Shown here piece by piece: positions 12,294 through 21,180 of a stretch of DNA of 64,000 bases. This DNA is from Arthrobacter sp. C2 (GTDB taxonomy: Bacteria > Actinomycetota > Actinomycetes > Actinomycetales > Micrococcaceae), in assembly GCA_024207135.1 (NCBI GenBank), contig CP042428.1, forward strand, positions 3,100,001 to 3,164,000, given 5' to 3'. The stretch's first letter is position 1. The number at the start of each line of letters is the position of its first letter. Under the pieces are notes generated by a model. That model was not told the origin of the DNA. It ran no database searches and was given only the letters and a program-made list of their open reading frames with translations. A program made the translations under genes and the position numbers.

Positions 12294-12914
12294 TCAGCCC
12301 AGAAGCGGCAGCAACAGCGACACGGCCAGCACGGCCATCAGGGTGGCGATGACGGCATCGAGAACCCGCCAGGACCTCGGGTTGGCGAAGAACCCCCGCA
12401 GGTAGCGCGCGCCGAAGCCCAGTCCGGTGAACCACAGCACGCTGGCCAAGGCCGCGCCGGTGCCGAAGACCCAGCGCCCGGTCTCGCCTTGGGCCGAGGC
12501 GATGGAGCCGAGCAGGATCACGGTATCCAGGTACACATGGGGATTGAGCCACGTCAGGGCAAGGGCAGTGAGGGCGACGGTGCGGCGCGGGGTCGGGGTC
12601 GCCGCGGTGCTGGCTTCCATCCCCAGCGGGCTGAAGGCCCGGCGGGCCGCAAAGTAGGCATAGGCAAGCAGGAATGCAGCCCCGCCGGCCCGGGCGACGG
12701 AAATGAACCACGGGGCCACCGCCAGCAGGGCGCCAAGCCCGGCAATTCCGGCGAAAATCAGCAGGGCATCGGACACCAGGCAAATCAACACCGTCGTGCG
12801 AACATGTTCACGTCGGATGCCCTGGCGCAAGACAAACGCGTTCTGGGCGCCAATGGCAACAATCAGCGACAGGCCCGTGGCCAGGCCGGATACAAAGGGG
12901 AAGAACATCACCAA
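12294..12914 (-). CDS. lysE: LysE/ArgO family amino acid exporter
   Basis: This 206-residue membrane protein exports basic amino acids, probably Lys or Arg. It has six predicted helices and the family opening, with GLSLIVAIGAQNAFVLRQG in the first helix and the conserved Pro-His segment LTWLNPHVYLDT near residue 140. It is divergent from a LysG/ArgP-type regulator 69 bp away, the classical arrangement in Corynebacterium where LysG with lysine or arginine turns on lysE. Start may be either of two Met codons two residues apart. The substrate call rests on the family and the regulator pairing. Confidence 0.92.
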   Translation of the reverse strand: MVMFFPFVSGLATGLSLIVAIGAQNAFVLRQGIRREHVRTTVLICLVSDALLIFAGIAGLGALLAVAPWFISVARAGGAAFLLAYAYFAARRAFSPLGMEASTAATPTPRRTVALTALALTWLNPHVYLDTVILLGSIASAQGETGRWVFGTGAALASVLWFTGLGFGARYLRGFFANPRSWRVLDAVIATLMAVLAVSLLLPLLG

Positions 12915-12983
12915 CCGAGACTAGGCGTTCCGCCAAAGACGTGTCGAGCTAAAGAATCTTAGTGTCCATTAGGATCGCTAACT

Positions 12984-13892
12984 ATGGACTTCCCCGCGGA
13001 ACAACTGCAGACCTTCAAGGCCGTCATCGAAGCAGGAACGCTGGAACGTGCGGCAGGGGAACTGAACATCACGGCCTCCGCGGTGAGCCAACGGCTCAAG
13101 GCCCTGGAAAGGCAGGCCGGAAGCGTGCTGTTCATTCGCTCGCGACCCATCCGCACCACCGGAAGCGGGGACGTCCTGCTCCGGTTGGCGCGCGAGATCC
13201 ACATGCTTTCCACCGAGGCGCACCGGGCGCTCGGGCTTGAATCCGCCGACGGCCATGTTCCCCGCCGAACCGAGCTCAGCATTGCCGTGAACGCCGATTC
13301 CCTGGCCAGCTGGTTCGTCCCGGTGCTCCGGGGCTTGGCGGACCAGGAACTGATGACCTGCGAGATCCTGCGGCACGACGAGGCACATTCCACGGAGCTG
13401 CTTCGTTCGGGCCAGGTCATGGGCGTGGTGACCACCAAAAGCACCCCGGTCCAGGGATGCTCCTCGGTGCACCTGGGAGCCATGCGCTACCGGGCGATGG
13501 CCACCCCCGGATTCCGGGACCGCTGGCTGCCGGGGAACGACCACCGAGCCGAACTTGCGGCCGCGCCCATGGTGAGTTTCGACCGCACCGATGGCCTGCA
13601 ACGGGGGCTGCGCCGAAAGATCGTTGGCTCCACCCGCGCGGTCGCGCCGGTGGAGCACTTTGTCCCGGACTCACGCGTCTATGTTGCCTCGGTGGCGGCC
13701 TCGCTGGGGTGGGGCATGATTCCCGAGATCCAGGAACCCGACGACGGTTCGCTGGTCAGCCTCCACGCGTCATGGACCAGCGAGGTGCGGCTCTACTGGC
13801 AACGGTGGAAGGTCCCCTCCAAGGCCCTGGACCTGCTCACGGCGCTGGTCCTGGAAGCGGCCCGGGACGCAGGGCTGGACCGGGAGCCATAA
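12984..13892 (+). CDS. lysG: LysG/ArgP-type LysR transcriptional regulator
   Basis: This 302-residue LysR-type regulator has an N-terminal winged helix-turn-helix (residues 3-60, FKAVIEAGTLERAAGELNIT then SAVSQRLKALE) and a C-terminal periplasmic-binding-like effector domain (about 90-295). It belongs to the ArgP/IciA/LysG subgroup and should activate the divergent lysE gene in response to basic amino acids. The 69-bp shared intergenic region holds both start sites and must contain the operator, though I could not pick out a convincing palindrome. The next gene follows after 53 bp with its own promoter. Confidence 0.92.
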   Translation: MDFPAEQLQTFKAVIEAGTLERAAGELNITASAVSQRLKALERQAGSVLFIRSRPIRTTGSGDVLLRLAREIHMLSTEAHRALGLESADGHVPRRTELSIAVNADSLASWFVPVLRGLADQELMTCEILRHDEAHSTELLRSGQVMGVVTTKSTPVQGCSSVHLGAMRYRAMATPGFRDRWLPGNDHRAELAAAPMVSFDRTDGLQRGLRRKIVGSTRAVAPVEHFVPDSRVYVASVAASLGWGMIPEIQEPDDGSLVSLHASWTSEVRLYWQRWKVPSKALDLLTALVLEAARDAGLDREP

Positions 13893-13933
13893 GGCCGGGG
13901 CAAAAGAAGCTACTGCCAGGTAACCTCCGCGGC

Positions 13934-13939
13934 TAGGCT
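13934..13939 (+). promoter_or_regulatory. Leaderless-type -10 box for the DUF4442 gene
   Basis: TAGGCT is followed by GGGCCC and then the ATG at 13946. The same spacing occurs before serS and several other genes here. Confidence 0.5.
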
Positions 13940-13945
13940 GGGCCC

Positions 13946-14488
13946 ATGAGCAGCCGGAACACCGCCAGGCCCAGGACCGCGGCCTCGATCCTCAACGCCC
14001 TGCGAACGGCCGTGCCAAGGATCGCGGGAAACCCCCGGGTGGTGCGGCACGGGATGTCCCTCTGGCCGCCGTTCTGGGGCGCCGGCATCAAGGTCAAGCA
14101 CATCTCCGCCGACTGGCGCAGTGCGACGGTCGTCTTGCGCCAACGCCCCTGGAACATGAACTACGTCGGAACCCACTTCGGCGGATCACTGTTCGCCATG
14201 ACCGATCCGTTTTGGATGATGATGATCCTGCACAACATCGGTCCCGGACACATCGTGTGGGACAAGAGCGGCGAGATCGATTTCCGAAAGCCCGGAAGCG
14301 GGACCCTGGCATGTCGTTTTGAACTGGGCCAGGCCCAGTTGGAACAGCTCAAGGAAGCGGTGGCCAGGGACGGGAAGGCCACGAAATGGTTCGCCGTCGA
14401 CATCTTCGACGAATCGGGCCGGATCGTGGCGACGGTGCGCAAGGAAGTCTATGTACGTGCCAAGCACCTGGCGCCGGAAACCGCTTGA
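13946..14488 (+). CDS. DUF4442 hotdog-fold protein
   Basis: This 180-residue soluble protein matches the DUF4442 family, a hotdog-fold group related to PaaI-type acyl-CoA thioesterases. The centre holds the hotdog helix NYVGTHFGGSLFAMTDPFWMMM (residues about 72-93, written here in two parts: NYVGTHFGGSLF and AMTDPFWMMM). Activity on an acyl-CoA or acyl-ACP is a family-level inference; no substrate can be assigned. A TAGGCT box six bases before the ATG and absence of a Shine-Dalgarno sequence suggest a leaderless mRNA. It converges on the DUF3817 gene with a 29-bp gap. Confidence 0.85.
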   Translation: MSSRNTARPRTAASILNALRTAVPRIAGNPRVVRHGMSLWPPFWGAGIKVKHISADWRSATVVLRQRPWNMNYVGTHFGGSLFAMTDPFWMMMILHNIGPGHIVWDKSGEIDFRKPGSGTLACRFELGQAQLEQLKEAVARDGKATKWFAVDIFDESGRIVATVRKEVYVRAKHLAPETA

Positions 14489-14517
14489 GCAGTACCCGGT
14501 GCACCATCGAAGTGGTG

Positions 14518-15024
14518 CTAGTTCCCTCCGCCGGGAGGGCCGATGAACAGCAACACCGCGGTGATGGCGGCCACCAGAACGATGCCTGCCACCGCCGCCA
14601 GCCAGGGGCGGCGCAGGGCAAGGGCCTGGATCTTCTCGATGGGGCCCCGCGGGGTGTCCCCGCCCGGGGCCAGGCGCCACGTGTCGCTGAGCAACCCGCG
14701 TCGCAACATCGCCCGCTCAAAGGGGAGGGTGGCGAAGGGAACGACCGCGGAGGCCAGCCCAAGAATGCCGCGACCGGCACTCCAGCGCTCGTTGGCCCAG
14801 ACGAAGATGGTCACCAGGCCGTAGGCAATGAACACCACGCCGTGGAACATGCCGAAGATGCGGACGTAGATTTCCGGTCCCACGCCGTACTTGATGACCA
14901 TGGCGATGATCAGCAACGCCCAGGTGACCATTTCTGCGGCGGCCAGAAAGCCGTACAGGCGCTTCGGGGAAAGCTTGGAAGTGGCAGTGGCCGAGGGGGT
15001 ACCGGCAAGATCGTGGCGAACCAT
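14518..15024 (-). CDS. DUF3817 membrane protein
   Basis: This 168-residue protein has a hydrophilic N-terminus, then the DUF3817 core with three hydrophobic helices (about residues 24-45, 58-76 and 86-100), including GFLAAAEMVTWALLIIAMVI and the conserved FGMFHGVVFIAY. A fourth helix lies near the C-terminus (LAAVAGIVLVAAITAVLLF), which is an addition to the three-helix family core. Function is unknown. A 234-bp gap on its upstream side, before the crgA stop, shows no gene. It is probably expressed alone. Confidence 0.85.
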   Translation of the reverse strand: MVRHDLAGTPSATATSKLSPKRLYGFLAAAEMVTWALLIIAMVIKYGVGPEIYVRIFGMFHGVVFIAYGLVTIFVWANERWSAGRGILGLASAVVPFATLPFERAMLRRGLLSDTWRLAPGGDTPRGPIEKIQALALRRPWLAAVAGIVLVAAITAVLLFIGPPGGGN

Positions 15025-15258
15025 GGGTGTTTGGCGTGCCTTTCTGGAAGTTGGCGTGAACGGCGCACGCGGCGGGGCTAAGTTGCCGGGCCTTGGAAGG
15101 AAATTCCCGCGGGAGCCGCCGGCGTTCCCTGGGGAGGGAACCCGGGACAGGGAACGCGGCCGCCTGCGGCAGGGCCCGGGGCGGACAGGCCATCGGTGTC
15201 TTCTAGGACCGGCCGGTGGTCGGGTGGTGGGTTGCGTTGCGGGCCCGAAGGCCGGGTG

Positions 15259-15510
15259 CTAGCGCCACCCCGTGGTCATGAAGAAACCAACCATGGCAAT
15301 GCCGAAGCCGATCACGATGTTCCAACCGCCGATGCCGGGGATCGGAAACGCGGTCTGGGCAAGGTAGTAGACCATGATCCAGATGAGACCCAGGATCATC
15401 AGGCCGAACATGACCGGCTTGTACCACTTGGGCATCGGCTTGTCGTAGGCCGCCGTGTCGCTGCCGCCCTGTGGCTTGCGGTTCTTCCGACGGGTCTTGG
15501 ATTCAGGCAC
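15259..15510 (-). CDS. crgA: Cell division protein CrgA
   Basis: CrgA is a small divisome protein of actinobacteria that interacts with FtsZ, FtsI and other factors and coordinates septum formation. This 83-residue version has a basic N-terminus (ESKTRRKNRK), then two transmembrane helices at about 28-48 (WYKPVMFGLMILGLIWIM) and 62-80, and ends FFMTTGWR. GTG at 15510 was chosen over an upstream ATG because AAGGAG sits five to six bases before it and the product then has the normal CrgA length. Its place beside the pkn/pbp locus matches the order in mycobacteria (crgA next to trpG and pknB). Confidence 0.93.
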   Translation of the reverse strand: MPESKTRRKNRKPQGGSDTAAYDKPMPKWYKPVMFGLMILGLIWIMVYYLAQTAFPIPGIGGWNIVIGFGIAMVGFFMTTGWR

Positions 15511-15693
15511 TGCTGCTCCTTGGGTCTTCTGCCGCCGGCACGATCCAACGGGCACGTGTCGAAACGGTAGGCTAGGTAAGTGTGTGTCGTCAGGGAACTG
15601 CTTCCCAACGTCACGCTTTGATCCAATACTATCCGCTCAAACTGGACGCCGCCGGGTATCGCGGCGTCCCACGTGGCAGTGAGGGAACTTCGC

Positions 15694-16446
15694 ATGACTC
15701 GATCCGCAGTGCGGGCGCGGACCAGGCCAACGGTGGGCCAACGCCTGCTGGGCGGGTTCGGTGAAACCCTCATCACCCTTGGCATCATCCTGCTGCTCTT
15801 TGTCGGCTGGGAATTGTGGTGGACCAACATCGACGCGGACCGTGCGCAGACGCAAGTCACCTCGGAATTCGTCCAAGGCCTCCAGGTTGGCCCGGGGGAC
15901 GGAACCAGCGCTCCGGAAAAGGATTTTGGCCCGGCCCCCATCACCGAGATCCCCGACGGGGAAACCTTCGGCGTCTTCTACATCCCGCGCTTCGGCAGCA
16001 ACTTCGCGCACCCGGTGACCAACGGCGTGGGCATGGACGTGCTCAACAACGTCGGCATCGGCCACTACCCCGACACCCAGGAGCCCGGCGAGCTCGGGAA
16101 CTTTGCCGTGGCCGCGCACCGCCAGACGCACGGCCAGGTGTTCTGGAACATCGACAAGTTCCAGGCCGGGGACAAGATCTACCTGCAGACCCGCAAGGGC
16201 TTCTACACCTATGAATGGCGCGACACCGAGATCGTGCACCCCTCGCAGGGCGAGGTGCTGCTGCCGGTGCCGCACGACCCGGGTGCCAAGCCCACGACCT
16301 CGATGCTGACGATGACCAGTTGCCACCCGCCATTCACCACCCGCATGCGCATCATCGCTTACGCGGAGCTGGAATCCTGGCGTCCGGCCGATGCCGGTCC
16401 CCCGGCGGAAATCGCCGACCTGGTGAAAAAGACGATGGAAAAGTAG
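15694..16446 (+). CDS. srtE: Class E sortase
   Basis: Sortases join surface proteins to the cell wall or to each other at an LPXTG-like signal; class E enzymes typically prefer LAXTG. This 250-residue protein has an N-terminal transmembrane anchor (about residues 25-45) and an extracellular sortase domain. The catalytic triad is visible: His142 (AAHRQTHG), Cys210 (LTMTSCHPP) and Arg217 or Arg219 in TTRMRII. ATG at 15694 was preferred to a start seven codons upstream because GAGGGA precedes it. No substrate protein with a sorting signal lies nearby. A 55-residue membrane protein gene follows 11 bp later. Confidence 0.92.
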   Translation: MTRSAVRARTRPTVGQRLLGGFGETLITLGIILLLFVGWELWWTNIDADRAQTQVTSEFVQGLQVGPGDGTSAPEKDFGPAPITEIPDGETFGVFYIPRFGSNFAHPVTNGVGMDVLNNVGIGHYPDTQEPGELGNFAVAAHRQTHGQVFWNIDKFQAGDKIYLQTRKGFYTYEWRDTEIVHPSQGEVLLPVPHDPGAKPTTSMLTMTSCHPPFTTRMRIIAYAELESWRPADAGPPAEIADLVKKTMEK

Positions 16447-16457
16447 GACACGGACAC

Positions 16458-16625
16458 ATGTACGCATGGATTTTCAGGACCCTGCCCGGTCCCCTGTGGT
16501 TCCGCATCATTTTGGCACTGGCGCTGGTCGCCGGCGTCGTACTATTGCTGATGAACTATGTCTTCCCGTGGCTGAGCCAGTACAGCCCCTGGACCGAATC
16601 AACGATTGGCCTGATGCTGCTGTGA
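16458..16625 (+). CDS. Small membrane protein between sortase and amidotransferase
   Basis: This 55-residue protein has one clear transmembrane helix (about residues 15-36, WFRIILALALVAGVVLLLMN) followed by a short extracytoplasmic tail with SQYSPWTEST. Its stop overlaps the GTG of the next gene in a GTGA arrangement, and it begins 11 bp after the sortase stop, so the three genes probably form one operon. Such a short protein is common at this place in related genomes. Function is unknown; a role with the sortase or the division locus is only suggested by position. Confidence 0.7.
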   Translation: MYAWIFRTLPGPLWFRIILALALVAGVVLLLMNYVFPWLSQYSPWTESTIGLMLL

Positions 16626-17272
16626 ACGCCCCCAAGATCCTGGTGATCGACAACTACGACAGCTTTGTCTACACCCTGGTGGGGTACCTGCAGGAGCTGG
16701 GCGCCGAGACCACCGTGATCCGCAACGACGACCTGTCCCTGGCCGAGGTCACTGAACTGGCGCAGGCACGCGACGGGGTCCTGGTCTCCCCCGGGCCCGG
16801 CACCCCGGCCGAGGCCGGTGTCTGCATCGAGGTGATCAAGTGGTGCGGGCAGCAGCGCAAGCCGATGCTCGGGGTCTGCCTGGGCCACCAGGCCCTCGCC
16901 GAGGCCTACGGCGGGGTTGTCACGCACGCCGAGGAACTGATGCATGGCAAGACCTCCCCGGTCTTCCACCACGGGCACCCGGTCTTCGCGCACATCCCCA
17001 GCCCGTTCACGGCCACCCGGTACCACTCGCTGGCTGCCGTGCGATCGAGCATCCCGGAGATCCTGGAAATCACCGCCGAGACCGAAAACGGGGTCATCAT
17101 GGGACTGGCCCACCGCGACGCGCCCCTGTGGGGCGTGCAGTTCCACCCCGAGTCGGTGCTCACCGAGGGCGGCTACCAGATGCTGGGCAACTGGCTCGAA
17201 TCCCTGGGCCTGGCCGGGGCGGCCGCGCATGCGTCAACGCTCAGCCCGCTGATCCGGGATGCCGGGGCCTGA
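16622..17272 (+). CDS. pabA: TrpG/PabA-type glutamine amidotransferase
   Basis: This is the glutaminase subunit of anthranilate or aminodeoxychorismate synthase, which supplies ammonia for tryptophan or folate synthesis. The 216-residue class I amidotransferase domain opens with LVIDNYDSFVYTL, has the oxyanion segment SPGPGTP, nucleophile Cys86 in GVCLGHQ, and the His175-Pro-Glu177 pair in FHPESVLTEGG. No TrpE/PabB partner is nearby. The mycobacterial homologue at this position, next to pknB, is annotated trpG but may serve both pathways. GTG start overlaps the preceding stop by 4 nt. A terminator lies 22 nt after the stop. Confidence 0.92.
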   Translation: MNAPKILVIDNYDSFVYTLVGYLQELGAETTVIRNDDLSLAEVTELAQARDGVLVSPGPGTPAEAGVCIEVIKWCGQQRKPMLGVCLGHQALAEAYGGVVTHAEELMHGKTSPVFHHGHPVFAHIPSPFTATRYHSLAAVRSSIPEILEITAETENGVIMGLAHRDAPLWGVQFHPESVLTEGGYQMLGNWLESLGLAGAAAHASTLSPLIRDAGA

Positions 17273-17293
17273 GACAAGACCCGCAGCCAGAAG

Positions 17294-17342
17294 AAGAAGG
17301 GTCCCTGCCCGTGAAGATCATTCACGGTCAGGGACCCTTCTT
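17294..17342. terminator. Bidirectional terminator between pabA and pknB
   Basis: Hairpin arms AAGAAGGGTCCCTG and CAGGGACCCTTCTT enclose an inner pair GTGAA/TTCAC. A residues on one side and T residues on the other would let it end both converging transcripts. Confidence 0.85.
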
Positions 17343-17365
17343 GCTGGAACCGGGCTTCGCCCCCG

Positions 17366-19294
17366 CTACGGGGTCGGTGTGGGGCTCGGTGTGGCCTGGC
17401 CGCTTGGCGTGGGCGTGGTTTCCGGCGGCTGCCCCGAGGTCGAGGGCGCCTCGGAGGAAGTGTCCGTCGGTTCGGGCTCGGCCGGCTTCACGGCAACCGT
17501 GACCGTGATGGTGCCGCCCTGCGGGGAAGTGCTGACATCACCCGTGGAGGACTTCTGCGCGATGATCGTCCCGGGTTTCACCACCGCGTTCTCCTCCTCG
17601 AGGACTTCGATGCGCAGACCGACCTTCGGATCCTCCAGCGCCTCGGTGGCCTCGGGAACCGTCATGTCGATGAGCCGCGGAACCTCCACCAGCCCGGTGG
17701 AAAGGACCAGATCGATCGTGGTGCCGACCTTGACGGTCTTGCCCAGCTTCGGCTCGGTGTTCACCAGCCAGTCGGTGGGGATCGAGGGATCGTTGACCCG
17801 GGAGACCGAACCGATCTCAAAGCCCAGGTCCTGCAAGGCCTGGCGGGCCCCGGCCTCGGATTGGCCGGCGAGCCCCGCGGGCAGGACCCGCGACTCGGGC
17901 CCCTTGGAAACCATCAGGCGCACCGTGGAACCCTTGCGGACATCCCTGGTGGCGGCGGGATCGGTTTCCACGACGAGCCCGCTCTTGACGTCGTCGTCGA
18001 AGACCGTCTCGACCTTGGACACCAGCTGCAGCTCGGTCAGTGACGCCTCGGCCTTGGCCTGCGTCATCTCGACCAGGTTGGGAATGGTGACGGGGGCGTT
18101 GCGTTCCGCCTCCGCACGCATCCAATTGTAGAAAAAGAGGCCGGAAACCACCAGGGCGAGGGCCAGGACCAGCGAAATCGCAATGGTCCAGGTGCGCCTG
18201 GATTTCGACCGTTGCTCGTCGCGTTCGCGCCGCAGGTTCTGTTCCCACATCGGACCGGCGTCCCAGCGCTCGTCCCCGGGCACCGGTTCCAGATAGCCGG
18301 TGTGGGTCAGCGGTGCCTGGGCGCCGGTGGCCGGGGACCCCGGCGAGGGGAATCCAGGGGCGGCCAGCGCGGCAACCGTCGCCTGCTCCTCGGCCTGGGC
18401 CTGGGACTGGGGCATCGGCGCGGTGAGTTCCTCCGGGGCCAGGGCAATCCCGGCGCGGGCGTTGGCAAGGGCCTTGGCAAACGCGGCGGCATCGTCGTAG
18501 CGGTCCTCGCGGTCCTTGGCCAGGGCCTTGAGCACCACGTCGTCGAAGATCGGGTCCAGCTCGGGCACCAGGGTGCTGGGGGCCGGAGCATGCTCGCCCA
18601 CGTGCTGGTAGGCGACCGAGACCGGCGAATCCCCGGTGAAGGGAGGCCGTCCGCTGAACAGTTCGTAGAGCAGGCAGCCGGTGGAGTACAGGTCGGTGCG
18701 GGCGTCCACGGCCTCGCCGCGGGCCTGCTCCGGGGAAAGGTACTGGGCGGTGCCCACGACCGTCTGCGTCTGGGTCATGGTGCTGGCGGAGTCGGCCAGG
18801 GCGCGGGCAATGCCGAAGTCCATGACCTTGAGGTTGCCGCGTTCGGTGACCATGATGTTGGCCGGCTTGATGTCGCGGTGCACGATCCCCATGGAATGGG
18901 AATGCTCCAACGCCTCCAGCACCCCCAGGACATACTTGATGGCCTGCTCGCGGGTCATTTCCCCGGACTTGATGAGGTCCCGCAGGGTGCGCCCGCGGAC
19001 GTACTCCATCACGATGAAGGGCAGCTCAACGGTCGAACCGGAAACCACCTGTTCCTCTTCGCCGGTGTCGAAGACTGACACGATGTTGGGGTGGTTCAGC
19101 CCGGCCACGGCCTTGGCCTCGCGCCGGAAGCGCGCCTGCACCATGGGGTCGCGCGCCATTTCGGCACGCAGGAGCTTGATGGCGACCTTGCGCCCCAGGA
19201 CCTGGTCGATGCCCAGGTGCACGTCGGCCATGCCGCCGCGCCCAATGAGCTCCTTCACGACGTAGCGGCCGTTGAGAATCCGTTCCTCGGTCAC
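17366..19294 (-). CDS. pknB: Ser/Thr protein kinase PknB with PASTA domains
   Basis: PknB senses muropeptides or lipid II and phosphorylates cell-wall and division proteins. The 642-residue protein has a kinase domain (about 10-275) with Lys40 (VAIK), catalytic Asp141 (HRDIKPAN), the DFG motif and a Thr-rich activation loop (172-178) before GTAQYLSPEQ. A juxtamembrane segment, one transmembrane helix (about 375-395), three extracellular PASTA repeats and a Ser/Thr/Pro tail follow. Many homologues have four PASTA units; I can place three with confidence. It is the last gene of the fhaA-to-pknB operon, 20 nt after pknA. Start is GTG. Confidence 0.96.
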   Translation of the reverse strand: MTEERILNGRYVVKELIGRGGMADVHLGIDQVLGRKVAIKLLRAEMARDPMVQARFRREAKAVAGLNHPNIVSVFDTGEEEQVVSGSTVELPFIVMEYVRGRTLRDLIKSGEMTREQAIKYVLGVLEALEHSHSMGIVHRDIKPANIMVTERGNLKVMDFGIARALADSASTMTQTQTVVGTAQYLSPEQARGEAVDARTDLYSTGCLLYELFSGRPPFTGDSPVSVAYQHVGEHAPAPSTLVPELDPIFDDVVLKALAKDREDRYDDAAAFAKALANARAGIALAPEELTAPMPQSQAQAEEQATVAALAAPGFPSPGSPATGAQAPLTHTGYLEPVPGDERWDAGPMWEQNLRRERDEQRSKSRRTWTIAISLVLALALVVSGLFFYNWMRAEAERNAPVTIPNLVEMTQAKAEASLTELQLVSKVETVFDDDVKSGLVVETDPAATRDVRKGSTVRLMVSKGPESRVLPAGLAGQSEAGARQALQDLGFEIGSVSRVNDPSIPTDWLVNTEPKLGKTVKVGTTIDLVLSTGLVEVPRLIDMTVPEATEALEDPKVGLRIEVLEEENAVVKPGTIIAQKSSTGDVSTSPQGGTITVTVAVKPAEPEPTDTSSEAPSTSGQPPETTPTPSGQATPSPTPTP

Positions 19295-19314
19295 TGTGAA
19301 ACCACCGTCATCGC

Positions 19315-21180
19315 CTAATCCGTCGACGGGCTCGGGCCCGTGGATTGGCCCTTGCCCTTGCCGGGACCGTCCGCGGCAGGTGCCGAGGTCTCAGCGGCCG
19401 GGCTCGAAGGCGCGGTCGTGGACGGGGTGGGCTCCGACGGACCCAGGGACAGGATGTAGGTGACCGTGGAGCCGGGCTCGACCTTGGTGCCGCCAGGCAC
19501 GCTTTGGCCGATCACGGTTCCCTTGGCCAGCGGGCTTTCCTGGGCCTCCCCTTCGTTGGGCACAAGGCCCAGCGCTGTCAGCGCCGCGGCGGCCTGCTCG
19601 CCGTCGTTGCCATACAAATCGGGCACCGAGACCTTTGCCGGGACGGCATAGGTCAGCGTCACGGTGGATCCGACGGGCAGCTCGCCGACGGGGGAAACCT
19701 TGATGACAGTGTCCGCAGCCTCGGAGCTTTCCTTGCCCACGGACTCCACCGTGAAGCCTAGGCCTTTCAGGGTCGCGGTGGCATCCTTGTAGTCCTTGCC
19801 CAGGAATTCGTTCTGGGACACCGTCACGGTGGACGGGGCGGTGCTGGTCGGGGCGCTCGATCGGGTCGGCGTGGTTTCGGTTTCGCTCGGCTCGGTGCTG
19901 GGTGACGAGGATTCCGTGGTCGGGGCCGTGGTCGTGATGCTTGGGCTGCTTTCCGGGGTCTTGTTTCCGGTGAGCATGGGCAGCAGCCAGGCTCCGAGGA
20001 TCGCGAGGATCACCAGGGCGATCAGCGCGATCAGCGGTGTGGTCCAGGGGCTGCGGCCCTTCTTGGCCGGGGTGCGCCGGTCGGCGACCTCCTGCTCGTG
20101 GACGCCAACGGGTTCTTCCTCCCACTGCTGGGATGCCCCCATGAAGGAATCGAAGTTCTGCTCGTCGTCCTGTGCCTGCGGCGCGGGAACCTGCGGCAGG
20201 GCATTGGTGGCCGGTGCCGGCCCGGCAACCGTCGGGTCGACCGGGGGAAGGGCAACAGTCGCGTTGCCTTGCGTGATCGGCGTCTGGCTGATGGCCTGGG
20301 TGGCGGCATCGGAGCCCGAGAAGAGCAGCATGCCGGGCACGGCGAGCGTCGCAGTCTCCGGGTTTCCGGCGCGGATGGCGTCTGCTGCCACCGCGAGGGA
20401 CTCGGCGTCGGCCGGCCGGTCGGCCGGGTCCTTGGCCAGCATCGACATCACCAGCGAGCGCACCGGCACCGGAATGTTTTCCGGCAGCGGCGGCGGGGTG
20501 TCGTTGACCTGGGCCAGGGCGATGGCGATCTGCGATTCGCCGGTGAACGGGCGACGTCCGGCAAGCAATTCGTAGCCGATCACGCCCAGGGCATAGATGT
20601 CGGAGCTGCCGGTGGCCTGCTGGCCGGTGGCCTGCTCCGGGGCGAGGTACTGGGCGGTGCCCATGACCTGGCCGGTGGCCGTCAGCGGGACCTGGTCGGC
20701 AATGCGGGCAATGCCGAAGTCGGTGATCTTCACTCGTCCGTCGGGGAGCATCAGCAGGTTGCCCGGCTTCACGTCGCGGTGCACCAGTCCCTGGATGTGG
20801 GCGGCGGCAAGCGCCTTGGCGGTCTGCGAAATGATCGACAGGGTGCGGTCGGGAGAGAGCACGCGCTCGCGTTCGATGATGGTCGACAGCGGCTGGCCGG
20901 GAACCAGCTCCATGACCAGGTAGGCGGAACCCTCTTCTTCCCCGTAGTCGAAGACGCTGGCGATGCCGTTGTGGTTCAGCAGTGCGGTGTGGCGCGCCTC
21001 GACGCGGAAGCGCTGGAGGAACCCGGGATCCCCGGTGTATTCCTCCTTGAGGATCTTGATTGCCACCAGGCGGCCAAGGACCTGGTCCCTGGCCCTCCAC
21101 ACCTCACCCATGCCACCTATGGCAATACGGTCGGTCAGCTTGTATCGACCGCCCAGGGTGATACCGGAAATTGGCCTCAC
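19315..21180 (-). CDS. pknA: Ser/Thr protein kinase, PknA-like, with PASTA domains
   Basis: This 621-residue kinase corresponds in position to mycobacterial PknA. The kinase domain (about 12-270) has Lys42 (VAIKILKEE), Asp136 (HRDVKPGN), DFG and [11 protein letters not shown] long Ala/Pro/Gln linker, a transmembrane helix near 385-405, a Ser/Thr-rich extracellular stretch and two PASTA repeats follow (the second with [13 protein letters not shown]). Mycobacterial PknA lacks PASTA repeats, so this protein may sense wall fragments itself. It ends in a low-complexity tail. Its ATG overlaps the pbpA stop by 4 nt. Confidence 0.95.
   Translation of the reverse strand: MRPISGITLGGRYKLTDRIAIGGMGEVWRARDQVLGRLVAIKILKEEYTGDPGFLQRFRVEARHTALLNHNGIASVFDYGEEEGSAYLVMELVPGQPLSTIIERERVLSPDRTLSIISQTAKALAAAHIQGLVHRDVKPGNLLMLPDGRVKITDFGIARIADQVPLTATGQVMGTAQYLAPEQATGQQATGSSDIYALGVIGYELLAGRRPFTGESQIAIALAQVNDTPPPLPENIPVPVRSLVMSMLAKDPADRPADAESLAVAADAIRAGNPETATLAVPGMLLFSGSDAATQAISQTPITQGNATVALPPVDPTVAGPAPATNALPQVPAPQAQDDEQNFDSFMGASQQWEEEPVGVHEQEVADRRTPAKKGRSPWTTPLIALIALVILAILGAWLLPMLTGNKTPESSPSITTTAPTTESSSPSTEPSETETTPTRSSAPTSTAPSTVTVSQNEFLGKDYKDATATLKGLGFTVESVGKESSEAADTVIKVSPVGELPVGSTVTLTYAVPAKVSVPDLYGNDGEQAAAALTALGLVPNEGEAQESPLAKGTVIGQSVPGGTKVEPGSTVTYILSLGPSEPTPSTTAPSSPAAETSAPAADGPGKGKGQSTGPSPSTD

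Noticed and set aside
13276-14000. An operator palindrome between lysE and lysG or around the following gene
   Set aside because: Only short, weak inverted repeats were found, none convincing enough to call.
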